A stretch of 64,000 nucleotides of DNA from NCBI GenBank assembly GCA_963756605.1, contig CAVWOT010000010.1, positions 124,001-188,000 of the forward strand. Reading direction: 5' to 3'. The notes beneath the pieces are model-generated. The model was given only the letters and a program-made list of their open reading frames with translations, was not told the DNA's origin and ran no database searches. A program made the translations under genes and the position numbers. This document shows positions 16,867-24,247 of this stretch, in pieces. Positions within the stretch are counted from its first letter, which is position 1, and every line of letters begins with the position of its first letter. Source of the DNA: Bog-159 sp963756605 (GTDB taxonomy: Bacteria; Acidobacteriota; Terriglobia; Bryobacterales; Bryobacteraceae).

Positions 16867-17730
16867 TTAGACGCTGACCACCGGACACGGCGATTGCCGG
16901 ATGATGCCGTAAGCGTTCGTGCGCAGCCGGCCGAAAACTCCCGCCGCTGATCCGCGCCCGATCACCAGCAATCCCGCCTGCCGCTTCTTGGCCATCTCGC
17001 AAACGACGTGCGGCGGGTCGCCGGGCTCAATCGCCAGTTCCGCCTCGGTGCCGAAGCGTTGCTGCAGACGCGCCATATCGTCCCGCACCGCCAGTTCCAT
17101 CTCCCAGGCGCGCTCATCAGCCTGGCCGGTTGCCGGAGCGTTGGCCATCGCGTGCACCACCGTCAGCCGCGCTTTAAATTCCTTCTGCATCATGGTGGCC
17201 CACTCCAGAGCTTTGCAGCTTTGCGGGCCCAGATCGATGGCGCATACGATCTCCTGAAATGACGTGGGCTGGGTCTGCGGCGCCTCTTCCATATGCACGC
17301 CGGTCCACACCGGACAGTCCGCATCATGCAGTACCTTGGCGGTGATGGAGCCCAGGATGAACTGCCGGAAAGGCCCGTAGCCGTGCGTCGGCATGACTAT
17401 CAGTCCCACTTTCTCCGCCTGTGCATACTCGACGATCTGCCGTGCCGGATCGCCCTCCAGGACCACCCGGCTGACATCCAGTCCCGCCAGTTCGCCGGCC
17501 AGGAATGTCTCCAGTTCTTTCTCCACTTGCTCCGCGCGGTTGCTGTACAACTCTGTCAACATCGAACCGCCGATCTCCAGCGCGCCGAATTCGTAGTGCG
17601 GCGGAGTCAAAATATGCAGTAACGTCAGCTCGGAATGGAAGCGATCCGCCAGAGTCTTGGCATACCGCGCCGCGCCTAGCGAACGCTCCGAAAAATCCAC
17701 TGGTAATAGGATCTTACTTAACGACCTCAT
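16867..17730 (-). CDS. Universal stress protein with two UspA domains
   Basis: A 287-residue tandem UspA protein. Each half begins with a ILLPVDFSERSLGAARYAK-type strand or its equivalent and ends with a nucleotide-binding loop: THGYGPFRQFILGSITAKVL in the first domain and GRGSAAGVFGRLRTNAYGII in the second, followed by SPCPVVSV. ATP binding is therefore plausible. It lies 52 bp behind the NapC-type cytochrome on the same strand, so a role in the stress or redox response of the cytochrome operon is inferred. Confidence 0.93.
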   Translation of the reverse strand: MRSLSKILLPVDFSERSLGAARYAKTLADRFHSELTLLHILTPPHYEFGALEIGGSMLTELYSNRAEQVEKELETFLAGELAGLDVSRVVLEGDPARQIVEYAQAEKVGLIVMPTHGYGPFRQFILGSITAKVLHDADCPVWTGVHMEEAPQTQPTSFQEIVCAIDLGPQSCKALEWATMMQKEFKARLTVVHAMANAPATGQADERAWEMELAVRDDMARLQQRFGTEAELAIEPGDPPHVVCEMAKKRQAGLLVIGRGSAAGVFGRLRTNAYGIIRQSPCPVVSV

Positions 17731-17782
17731 TGCAACCTCCCCGGCTTCGCGTCCGCCGCGCAGCCGTCACGTCTCGTGGTCC

Positions 17783-19234
17783 TTACTTCTGTTCCTTGCT
17801 TTCCACGACGCCTAGCTCCGTGAGGATCTTGGGCGCCGCCTCTTCCATCGCCAGCAGACTATGGCAGGCTCCGCAATCCTGCGTGACCTTCCGCCCGTCC
17901 AGGCTGGCATGGCTGTCGTCGTGACATCGGAAGCACCCTGGAAAATCCGTGTGCCCGATGTTGTTCGGATAAGCGCCCCAGGTAACTTTCATCGCCGGAA
18001 ATACATTCCGGTTATAGATAGCGAGTAAACCGATCGCCGTCTTCACCACTTCTGCCTGGCGCTCTTTGTAAATCGCAGGGTAAGTGTCGCGATAGAAAGC
18101 TACCAGCGCCGCCGGTATCTGGGACGCCGCCGTCTCCCGGCTGGCATAATCTTTCTTCAGAATCTCAATGCTCTTTTTGTGTGCGAACGGCAGGCTGGCC
18201 GAAAGCTCGCCCGCAAACATGGCCTCATCCACGGCCCGCTCCGGCAGCTTATAAGCGTGCGCCGGCCGGTTATGGCAGTCGATGCAATCCATCTCCCGCA
18301 TCGACAATCCCTTGCCGTCCACCGGCGCGCCCTCCGCGCGGTACACGGTCTTACCGCCCGGGCCGCTGTACTCGATCCAGGGGATGACCTGGCGCTGCAC
18401 GTCGGAATGCCCATAGCGGATGTGCACCCCCGGCCCCAGGTGCGTGCCGTGAATGCCAATGCCGTGATTGCCGCCGCCGATCTTCATCAGCAGCACGGTC
18501 TTGACCAGCGAGCTATTTTCGTCGTCGCCGAATTTGTTGATCACCCGCAGCCGGTCCTCACCGTACTTCTGCGGCCAGTGGCAGGCCTCGCACGTCTCGC
18601 GCGCGGGGCGCAGGTTGCGCACCGGCGTCGGGATGGGCGTCTCGTAAGTGTGGAACATGACCGCGAACACCTGGCGGATGCCGGACAGCTTGCTGCGTAC
18701 AAACCACGATTCCCCCGGCCCAATATGGCACTGCACACATTCTACGCGCGAATGCGGCGAGCTCTGGTACGCGGTGAACTCCGGCTGCATCACCGTGTGG
18801 CAGGTCTGCCCGCAAAACGAAACCGTTTCCATATAGGAGACCGCGCCGTAGGCCAATTGGCTGGCAATCACGATATTCGCAAACGTGGTGACGCCCACGA
18901 AGGTCAGCAGCCGCCGGAATTCCGTATTTCGCAGGTTCAGGGGTGGGAACTCGGCGGGATACAACCCGTGTAGTTTTTCTCTTCGGTTCCGCCAGTAAAT
19001 TCCCAAGGGAATCAGGATCAGCCCGGCGAAAAACAGGACCGGCAGTAATAAAAACGCCAGAATCCCGTTATACGGATTGTGGACCTCCCCACGCATCGTG
19101 GTGGGCAGGAGGAACAGCCAGAACACCGTGGCGCTGGTGACCACCACCACTCCGATCAGGCTTACCCAATTATTCGAAAGATGCACCAGCGGAGAAAGTT
19201 GGCGGGGCAGTTTGAGCTTGGGCGATGGATTCAT
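17783..19234 (-). CDS. NapC/NirT-family multiheme cytochrome c, membrane bound
   Basis: A 483-residue protein with three predicted membrane segments at the N-terminus (SLIGVVVVTSATVFWLFLLP, FLLLPVLFFAGLILIPLGIY, and one around FANIVIASQLAYGAV) and a periplasmic multiheme domain. Five canonical CXXCH sites are seen (CVQCH, CEACH, CIDCH, CFRCH, CGACH), plus an N-terminal CGQTCH, which is CX3CH and sits where NapC/NirT proteins bind their first heme. Family members take electrons from quinol and deliver them to periplasmic acceptors. The ATG overlaps the stop of the CbcL-like gene as ATGA, so the two are coupled. Confidence 0.88.
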   Translation of the reverse strand: MNPSPKLKLPRQLSPLVHLSNNWVSLIGVVVVTSATVFWLFLLPTTMRGEVHNPYNGILAFLLLPVLFFAGLILIPLGIYWRNRREKLHGLYPAEFPPLNLRNTEFRRLLTFVGVTTFANIVIASQLAYGAVSYMETVSFCGQTCHTVMQPEFTAYQSSPHSRVECVQCHIGPGESWFVRSKLSGIRQVFAVMFHTYETPIPTPVRNLRPARETCEACHWPQKYGEDRLRVINKFGDDENSSLVKTVLLMKIGGGNHGIGIHGTHLGPGVHIRYGHSDVQRQVIPWIEYSGPGGKTVYRAEGAPVDGKGLSMREMDCIDCHNRPAHAYKLPERAVDEAMFAGELSASLPFAHKKSIEILKKDYASRETAASQIPAALVAFYRDTYPAIYKERQAEVVKTAIGLLAIYNRNVFPAMKVTWGAYPNNIGHTDFPGCFRCHDDSHASLDGRKVTQDCGACHSLLAMEEAAPKILTELGVVESKEQK

Positions 19235-20943
19235 TTGGATATGGTCTCGCGATCGGCAGCCATCTCTCCATTTTCTTGCATCGCTGGCTCCTCCGGCTGC
19301 TCCGCATTTGCATCCGGCTCCGTCTTAATGCTCACACCCGTCAACCACGCGGTATCCATCGGGTAAACATCCGGGTCGAAGATGACCGTATAGAAGTGCC
19401 AGACCACAATCGCCAGGGTGGCCAGCAGTGCTTCGTAGAAGTGGACCGAGGTGGCCACGTCCAGCCACAGCTTGGGGAACAGCGCCAGCATCAGATTGTT
19501 GCCCCAAAGCATCAGCCCGGTTACCATCATGACGATCGCGCCCCAAACCACGGCCCAATATTCCGCCTTCTCAATGTAACTGTGCGCGGAGCGTCCCGGC
19601 TTGGCCGATCGCACGCCGACATTATACGCGAAGTTGGCCAGCGCCTCGCGTGCGTCCTGTGCCTTGGGGAAAAGTTCCATCCAATGCCGCCGCGGGCGCC
19701 GGTTGGCGATCAGTGAAATTACGTGCGTCAGGGTGACCGCTACGAATACCACGGCCGCTATGCGATGCAAAACGCTGCGCAGGTTGCCGGCTCCGTACAT
19801 GGAGGGGCGCGCCCACCATTCGCCGGAATATCTCAAGGCAAACCCGGTCCAGGCCAGCGTGACGAACGAGATTACCAGCAGCGCGTGCTGCACGCGCTCG
19901 AACGCCAGCATCCGCACTTTGGGCCGGCCGGGCAGTTCATCGCCGCCCCTCCGGCGTGGCGGCCCTCCATTGCCGCGCAGCCGCAACAGCTTGCGAATCC
20001 AATCGCCGCCATTGTGCAGCAGCATCAGCCCAATGGTCAGCGGAATCATCAGCGCGTAAAACTGCCTGACCCAGCGCATCGCCGGAGCTTCTTTTTGGCC
20101 CTCGGCCACGTGCACCTGGCTGATCGCAAACCGCCTGCCCGCGCCCTGGTGGCATTTGCCGCAGGTCGCCGCCAGGTTCTTCGGGTTGATGGTGGAACGC
20201 GGATCGCGCGAGGGCAGAATGTTATGCACTCCGTGACAACTGGCGCAGTTGGCCACCGTCTCACTGCCTTCTTTGGCCGCCAGGCCGTGAAACGAAGCGT
20301 CGAAGCTCACCACGCGATCGGCGGGTATGCCAAAACGCCGCGACAACACTACGTTGCCGTGGCAATTGCCGCAGGTGTCCCGGATATTAGAGCCATGTAC
20401 CATCGAGGCGGCATTGCCAGGCGGCAGAATGAAGTGTTCGCCATGGCAATCCGTGCAGATGGGCGCCTGCGTAATGCCCTTTGCCAACGCCTGTCCGTGC
20501 ACGCTCTTTCTGAACTGGTCCGCCACTTCGCTATGGCACATCCCACAAGTCTCGGGAACTTTTTCCCGGAACTCAGTCGCCTTGGGCCGCAGCAACTCGT
20601 GCGCCGTCCCGTGGCACACGCCGCAATCCGGCGCGGCGCCCCCATTGCGAGCGGTCTGTCCGTGGATTCCCAGATCGTAATCGGCCTGCTGGCCTTGATG
20701 ACACTGGCTGCAGGCCGGCTTGGGAACGTTCGCGGGATGCGGGTACTCGTCGTGTTGTACATGGCAGGAAGCGCAAGCCATGTCGGCATGTGCGCTCTTC
20801 GCCAGCTTGGCACCCTGCTCGTCATGGCAGGCCAGGCATACCAAGTTGTCCGCCGCCAATAGCGGAGCGGCCACAGCCGCCAATGTGACGAGAGCGGCCA
20901 GAGCCACACCGATTCCCCAAGCGGATCTGTCTGCACGCGTCAT
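19231..20943 (-). CDS. Nine-heme cytochrome c fused to b-type cytochrome membrane domain (CbcL-like)
   Basis: A 570-residue inner-membrane cytochrome. After a signal/anchor (GVALAALVTLAAVAAPLLAA) come nine CXXCH sites: CLACH, CASCH, CSQCH, CGVCH, CGMCH, CTDCH, CGNCH, CASCH, CGKCH. The C-terminal 270 residues form a cytochrome b561/HydC-FdnI-like domain with about four helices and His-bearing segments such as RVQHALLVISFVTLAWTGFA, HRIAAVVFVAVTLTHVISL and VHFYEALLATLAIVVWHFYT. Nine c-hemes plus a diheme b domain is the architecture of Geobacter CbcL, an inner-membrane quinol oxidase for extracellular electron transfer. The functional analogy is inference; direct orthology was not tested. Confidence 0.9.
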   Translation of the reverse strand: MTRADRSAWGIGVALAALVTLAAVAAPLLAADNLVCLACHDEQGAKLAKSAHADMACASCHVQHDEYPHPANVPKPACSQCHQGQQADYDLGIHGQTARNGGAAPDCGVCHGTAHELLRPKATEFREKVPETCGMCHSEVADQFRKSVHGQALAKGITQAPICTDCHGEHFILPPGNAASMVHGSNIRDTCGNCHGNVVLSRRFGIPADRVVSFDASFHGLAAKEGSETVANCASCHGVHNILPSRDPRSTINPKNLAATCGKCHQGAGRRFAISQVHVAEGQKEAPAMRWVRQFYALMIPLTIGLMLLHNGGDWIRKLLRLRGNGGPPRRRGGDELPGRPKVRMLAFERVQHALLVISFVTLAWTGFALRYSGEWWARPSMYGAGNLRSVLHRIAAVVFVAVTLTHVISLIANRRPRRHWMELFPKAQDAREALANFAYNVGVRSAKPGRSAHSYIEKAEYWAVVWGAIVMMVTGLMLWGNNLMLALFPKLWLDVATSVHFYEALLATLAIVVWHFYTVIFDPDVYPMDTAWLTGVSIKTEPDANAEQPEEPAMQENGEMAADRETISK

Positions 20944-20993
20944 TCTCGCTCCCGACCCGGCTTCTGGCTTCTAACTTCTGACTTCTCTTCTCT

Positions 20994-21266
20994 TCAGTAA
21001 GTAGGCACCGTGTTCCAGATCTGGTACAGATAAATCGCGGCCAGTGCAATGCCATACACCGCGACCACGATAGTCAACGATTTGCCCCACCGGTCGATCG
21101 AAGCCAACTTGTGCGCCAACGACGTCTGTTGCAGGGTTACATTGCCCTCCAGGTGGATCGAATCGTCCTCCTGGCTGGAAACCGACTTCCGATATACAAT
21201 CAGGAATAATACGACAATGGCCAAAACGCCCCAAAAAATGGCGTATGGCAGTAAGTTGATATTCAT
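20994..21266 (-). CDS. Small membrane protein of the cytochrome operon
   Basis: A 90-residue protein with two predicted membrane helices (LLPYAIFWGVLAIVVLFLIV and SLTIVVAVYGIALAAIYLYQ) separated by a polar loop of about 40 residues. No family is recognised. It lies 50 bp upstream of the CbcL-like gene and 11 bp downstream of the cysteine-motif gene, all on the same strand. A role as an assembly or accessory subunit of the membrane cytochrome is inferred only from position. Confidence 0.75.
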   Translation of the reverse strand: MNINLLPYAIFWGVLAIVVLFLIVYRKSVSSQEDDSIHLEGNVTLQQTSLAHKLASIDRWGKSLTIVVAVYGIALAAIYLYQIWNTVPTY

Positions 21267-21277
21267 AGCGTCTCCTC

Positions 21278-21664
21278 TTAGGACTGAATTGAAACTGGTG
21301 AATCACCCGGCCGGCCGGGCAACGGCCGTCCGAAATCCTTGCCGGTGGCTTCCTCGATGGCTTCCACCACCAGCAGCAGATACGCATCCAGTGCGCACTG
21401 CACTTCCTGGCGCAGACCGCAACTGCCGTCGCTCTCCATCTGGTTGCACACCGTGCACACGTTCCGGCGAATTGCGTCGAGGTAATCGTCAATTCGATCG
21501 CTGTGGGTTGATTGGATAGCTTCGGCGACCTGTGGGAATAATCGGAATAACGCACATTTTCCGGGTTCCTCCAGTCCACACGTGCCATCCATCTTACGGT
21601 CTGAGCACACGGCACAAATCCGGTCACGCACTAATTCCTCAAGCTCGACCAGCGTGCGGTCCAT
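21278..21664 (-). CDS. Uncharacterised protein with duplicated four-cysteine motif
   Basis: A 128-residue soluble protein with two tandem copies of the spacing C-x2-C-x8-C-x7-C, at C17/C20/C29/C37 and C70/C73/C82/C90. Each is followed by a similar helix (CALFRLFPQVAEAI and CALDAYLLLVVEAI), so the protein is an internal duplication. The cysteines suggest binding of zinc or an iron-sulfur cluster; they are not CXXCH, so not c-heme. The start at 21664 is supported by an AGGAGG site; longer frames upstream are not needed. Its place in the cytochrome operon suggests a redox or electron-transfer role. I know no characterised family. Confidence 0.8.
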   Translation of the reverse strand: MDRTLVELEELVRDRICAVCSDRKMDGTCGLEEPGKCALFRLFPQVAEAIQSTHSDRIDDYLDAIRRNVCTVCNQMESDGSCGLRQEVQCALDAYLLLVVEAIEEATGKDFGRPLPGRPGDSPVSIQS

Positions 21665-21719
21665 ATTGAATGCCTCCTGGAAGCGCACAGCAGTGCACGC
21701 CGGAGACCAACATTCAAAC

Positions 21720-22181
21720 TTAGTAACTGTTGTGTTTGTAGCGTTTTGCGCTGGCGAGGGAAGTCGCTGGGGATATAGGCGCAGCTTCGGCGAGCTTGCT
21801 GGGGGAAATTCCACCAAAAGTCGAGGCCGTTTGCGGTTTGGGAACGCGCAGCGCCGCCGCCATGATGGCGAGCAAAATCGTGTTGGGGGCATCGTCCGGG
21901 GACACCACCGACACGATCCCCGCTTCCCAGGCATGCGATAGGTTCGCGGGATCCTGGCGCGTGACCAGCACGATCCGCTCCGGATACGGCAACGGAAGAG
22001 ACAGGAAATTGAAGGTTTCCTCATCCATCACCAGCACGCACCTCTCGCCCACCAGCACGCTTCTTTCGGCCGCGCCCGGCCGCGCGACACTTTCCACGAG
22101 CCACGGACCGCTACGGACCAGCGCTTCGCGCAAGCCGCACTCCAACGCCGGGTCATTGATTGCGAGCTGAATGGTTTGCAT
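21720..22181 (-). CDS. Receiver-like domain protein, degenerate
   Basis: A 153-residue protein with a CheY-like alternating pattern: IQLAINDPALECGLREALVR, then CVLVMDEETFNFL with a possible phospho-acceptor D53, then PERIVLVTRQ and AGIVSVVSPDDAPNTILLAI. The lysine normally found in the last strand (xxKP) is replaced by S-P, and the N-terminal acidic pair is mostly missing. It is probably a non-phosphorylated or atypical receiver. A basic low-complexity tail follows. It sits between the monoheme cytochrome and the cysteine-motif protein, in the same orientation. Confidence 0.65.
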   Translation of the reverse strand: MQTIQLAINDPALECGLREALVRSGPWLVESVARPGAAERSVLVGERCVLVMDEETFNFLSLPLPYPERIVLVTRQDPANLSHAWEAGIVSVVSPDDAPNTILLAIMAAALRVPKPQTASTFGGISPSKLAEAAPISPATSLASAKRYKHNSY

Positions 22182-22210
22182 GATGCCCGCTCCGCCTCGG
22201 AGCCGTCAAT

Positions 22211-22429
22211 TTACTTCTTCTCGGTGTGACCGTCCAACGAGTTATGCTCTTTGAAGTACTTCCCGGCCTCGGTCAGTTCCTTGGGCTTCGCCTTGGAATC
22301 TACGTGGCAGAACGAGCACGCCTTCTTAGTAGCCTTCACGTACTCTGGCTTGGCGAAAGATATCGTCGAACTCACCACGCAGCCTGCCAGCAAAATCGCG
22401 GCGGGAACGACATACTTGATCTTCGACAT
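22211..22429 (-). CDS. Small monoheme cytochrome c, possible lipoprotein
   Basis: A 72-residue exported protein with one heme site, CSFCH, at residues 38-42. The N-terminus (YVVPAAILLAGC) has a lipobox-like LAGC at 14-17, so lipid anchoring is possible, although a longer ordinary signal peptide ending SFA is also plausible. ATG 22429 follows a strong GGAGGT site. It is the first gene of the cytochrome operon and lies just downstream of a -24/-12-like promoter. It could shuttle electrons between the membrane cytochromes and other periplasmic partners. Confidence 0.85.
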   Translation of the reverse strand: MSKIKYVVPAAILLAGCVVSSTISFAKPEYVKATKKACSFCHVDSKAKPKELTEAGKYFKEHNSLDGHTEKK

Positions 22430-22450
22430 GAAACCTCCACCCGGAGCACG

Positions 22451-22466
22451 TGCAATCGGATCACCA
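22451..22466 (-). promoter_or_regulatory. Candidate sigma-54 promoter (-24/-12) of the cytochrome operon
   Basis: Read on the minus strand, the sequence is TGGTGATCCGATTGCA. It keeps the GG and GC dinucleotides separated by exactly ten bases and the TGG/TTGCA ends of the sigma-54 consensus, but the CACG part is not conserved. It faces the monoheme cytochrome gene and is divergent from a sigma-54 activator gene. The predicted transcript start leaves only a very short leader, so the call is tentative. Palindromes such as CACGCGTG further upstream could be activator sites. Confidence 0.5.
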
Positions 22467-22577
22467 TGCACGCGCATGCCGATTGTCCGCCCTTTTCACG
22501 CGTGCGTATCCTCCACGACGGGTGAATTGCCCCCGATCTGTTCAAATGCTTGGGCGAATTAGCGCATAGCACGGCGC

Positions 22578-22583
22578 TATAAT
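22578..22583 (+). promoter_or_regulatory. Candidate -10 box for the sigma-54 activator gene
   Basis: A perfect TATAAT lies 17 bp upstream of the activator ATG. No convincing -35 is found at the usual spacing (TTGGGC is too far away), and no clear ribosome-binding site follows. Confidence 0.35.
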
Positions 22584-22600
22584 CAAGTGTTATCCCAACG

Positions 22601-23941
22601 ATGTCCAAGCTGACGCCCGAGTGGCAACAGAGCCGCATCCTCGAAGCCGTCTTCGACCAATTATCGGATGCCTTAGTCCTATATTCGCCGGATTTCACTA
22701 TAACCGGCGTCAATCGCGCCGCCGAGAAACTCTTCAACATGGCCTCCGCGGACATGGTCGGACGCCACTGCCAGGAGGTCTTCCGCTGCGGTGTTTGCGA
22801 ACCTGGCTGCGGTATTCCGGCGGGGCTTAACCAGTCGATTTCGGCGCCACATTCCACCATCCGCGTGCACACCGATCACGGCATGGAACGCCTGGTGGTC
22901 ATGCGCACCGCGCAGATGTTCGATGCCGAAGGCCGCCTGGAAGGGGTGGTGGCCACCATCAAGGATGTCACCGAAGAGGCCGCGCCGCAGAAGCGGGAAG
23001 TCATCGCCGAATCGCCTGCCATGCGCGAACTGCTCAACTTCGTGCGCCGCGTAGCCGCCAGCGAAGCTACCACTATCCTGCTCGAAGGCGAGAACGGCAC
23101 GGGCAAGGACCTGATCGCCAAAACCCTGCACTACCAGAGTATCCGCCAGGCCGAACCATTCATCGCCATCAACTGCGCCGCCATTCCGGAAACCCTGCTC
23201 GAAAGCGAATTGTTCGGCTACGAAAAAGGCGCCTTCACCGATGCCCGCCAGCAGAAACGCGGCATCTTCGAGTTGGCCGACAAAGGCACGCTGTTCCTCG
23301 ATGAAGTCGGCGAAATCCCCATGATGCTGCAGGCCAAGCTCCTGCGCGTGCTCGAAGACCAATGCTTCCGCCGCCTGGGCGGCCTCAAGGACATTCAGCT
23401 GGACCTGCGCGTGGTCGCCGCCACCAACAAGAATTTGCGCGAGGCCGTCAAGGAAGGCGCTTTCCGCCAGGATCTCTATTTCCGGCTGAATGTTATTCAG
23501 ATCGTGCTGCCGCCCGTTCGCGAACGCCCCGAAGACATCCTGCCGCTGGCCCGCTTCTTCATCGAGCACTACAACCGCAAATTCCGCCGCGCCATTGAGG
23601 GCATCTCGCCCGCAGCCGAGCAGTTGCTTCTTTCGCACGACTGGCCCGGCAATGTGCGCGAGCTGCGCAATGCCATTGAGCGCGCCATGATTCTAGAAGA
23701 TTCGGCCTATATCCGCCCCCCCAGCCTGCCCATCGCCATTACCGGTCCCGCCGCGCACGTTGACACTGCCGCGCCGCGCGCCGACATCCCCGCGGAGGGT
23801 CTCTCGCTCGAAGACAACGAGCACATGCTAGTGGCCCGCGCGCTGGAAAAGACCGGCGGCAATCAAACTCAAGCCGCCCGCCTGCTGCGCGTCACGCGCG
23901 ACACCCTGCGCTACAAAATGAAGAAATTCAACCTGCGCTAA
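22601..23941 (+). CDS. Sigma-54-dependent activator with cysteine-rich PAS domain
   Basis: A 446-residue transcription activator. An N-terminal PAS domain (about 10-125) carries four cysteines, C57-x5-C63-x2-C66-x3-C70, in the segment HCQEVFRCGVCEPGC, which could bind a metal or Fe-S centre. The AAA+ domain follows, with Walker A GENGTGKD (near 163), the sigma-54 contact loop GAFTDA and LFLDEVGEIP. A Fis-type helix-turn-helix (NQTQAARLLRVTRDTLRYKM) ends the protein. No receiver domain is fused, so the signal is probably sensed directly by PAS. It is divergent from the cytochrome operon and is its most likely regulator. Confidence 0.95.
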   Translation: MSKLTPEWQQSRILEAVFDQLSDALVLYSPDFTITGVNRAAEKLFNMASADMVGRHCQEVFRCGVCEPGCGIPAGLNQSISAPHSTIRVHTDHGMERLVVMRTAQMFDAEGRLEGVVATIKDVTEEAAPQKREVIAESPAMRELLNFVRRVAASEATTILLEGENGTGKDLIAKTLHYQSIRQAEPFIAINCAAIPETLLESELFGYEKGAFTDARQQKRGIFELADKGTLFLDEVGEIPMMLQAKLLRVLEDQCFRRLGGLKDIQLDLRVVAATNKNLREAVKEGAFRQDLYFRLNVIQIVLPPVRERPEDILPLARFFIEHYNRKFRRAIEGISPAAEQLLLSHDWPGNVRELRNAIERAMILEDSAYIRPPSLPIAITGPAAHVDTAAPRADIPAEGLSLEDNEHMLVARALEKTGGNQTQAARLLRVTRDTLRYKMKKFNLR

Positions 23942-24034
23942 AGCGGATCGCGCAACTTCGTGTGATTCCGAACCAGCCAGGCACAGGGGTGGACGCTCAG
24001 TTGCTCCGATTGCTGACCAGGAGCACGAGGAAGG

Positions 24035-24205
24035 ATGTCCTACGCACTGTACGTCACCGGCTTTGTGATATTCATCATCGGCCTAGGGCTGGGCGCGCAT
24101 TACTTGCATGTCCCCGCGCGCTGGATCACGGTAGTCGTATTAATCTTCGCCGGCTTGGGAGTGGCGCGCGGTGTCTCTCGCACGCGTAATCGGGACCCAT
24201 CCTAG
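24035..24205 (+). CDS. Small membrane protein (56 aa)
   Basis: A 56-residue protein beginning MSYALYVTGFVIFIIGLGLG, with two hydrophobic helices (the second WITVVVLIFAGLGVARG) and a short basic tail ending RDPS. A GAGGAAGG ribosome-binding site directly precedes the ATG. I recall similar small acidobacterial membrane proteins with the MSYxLYxxGF...HVPxxWI pattern, but no function is known. A longer open frame over the same DNA in another register has no sensible protein and was discarded. Confidence 0.75.
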   Translation: MSYALYVTGFVIFIIGLGLGAHYLHVPARWITVVVLIFAGLGVARGVSRTRNRDPS

Positions 24206-24238
24206 AGGTCAGATGGAGGTCAGATGGAGGTCAGATGG
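24206..24238. repeat. Three perfect 11-bp tandem repeats (AGGTCAGATGG)
   Basis: Three exact copies of AGGTCAGATGG stand head to tail between two micro-genes, followed by AGGG. Each junction creates a GGAGG sequence; the last one lies about 6 bp before the ATG at 24248 and would serve as its ribosome-binding site. Confidence 0.85.
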
Positions 24239-24247
24239 AGGGCACAC

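Noticed and set aside
18179..18973. 264-codon open frame antisense to the NapC-type cytochrome
   Set aside because: Shadow; heme motifs are on the minus strand.
19723..20862. 379-codon open frame antisense to the CbcL-like cytochrome gene
   Set aside because: Shadow of a strongly supported gene with nine CXXCH motifs on the other strand; the product has no recognisable domain.
16867..22429. Nitrate or nitrite reductase operon
   Set aside because: A NapC/NirT-type cytochrome is present, but no NapA, NrfA or NirS catalytic subunit is encoded nearby.
22679..23638. 319-codon open frame antisense to the sigma-54 activator
   Set aside because: Shadow frame; the sense frame has Walker, GAFTDA and Fis motifs.
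23962..24189. 75-codon frame starting MIPNQPGTG
   Set aside because: The same DNA encodes a better 56-aa membrane protein with a good ribosome-binding site in another register.
24206..24238. Tandem repeats considered as the start of a CRISPR array
   Set aside because: Units are 11 bp, directly adjacent, with no spacers and no cas genes.
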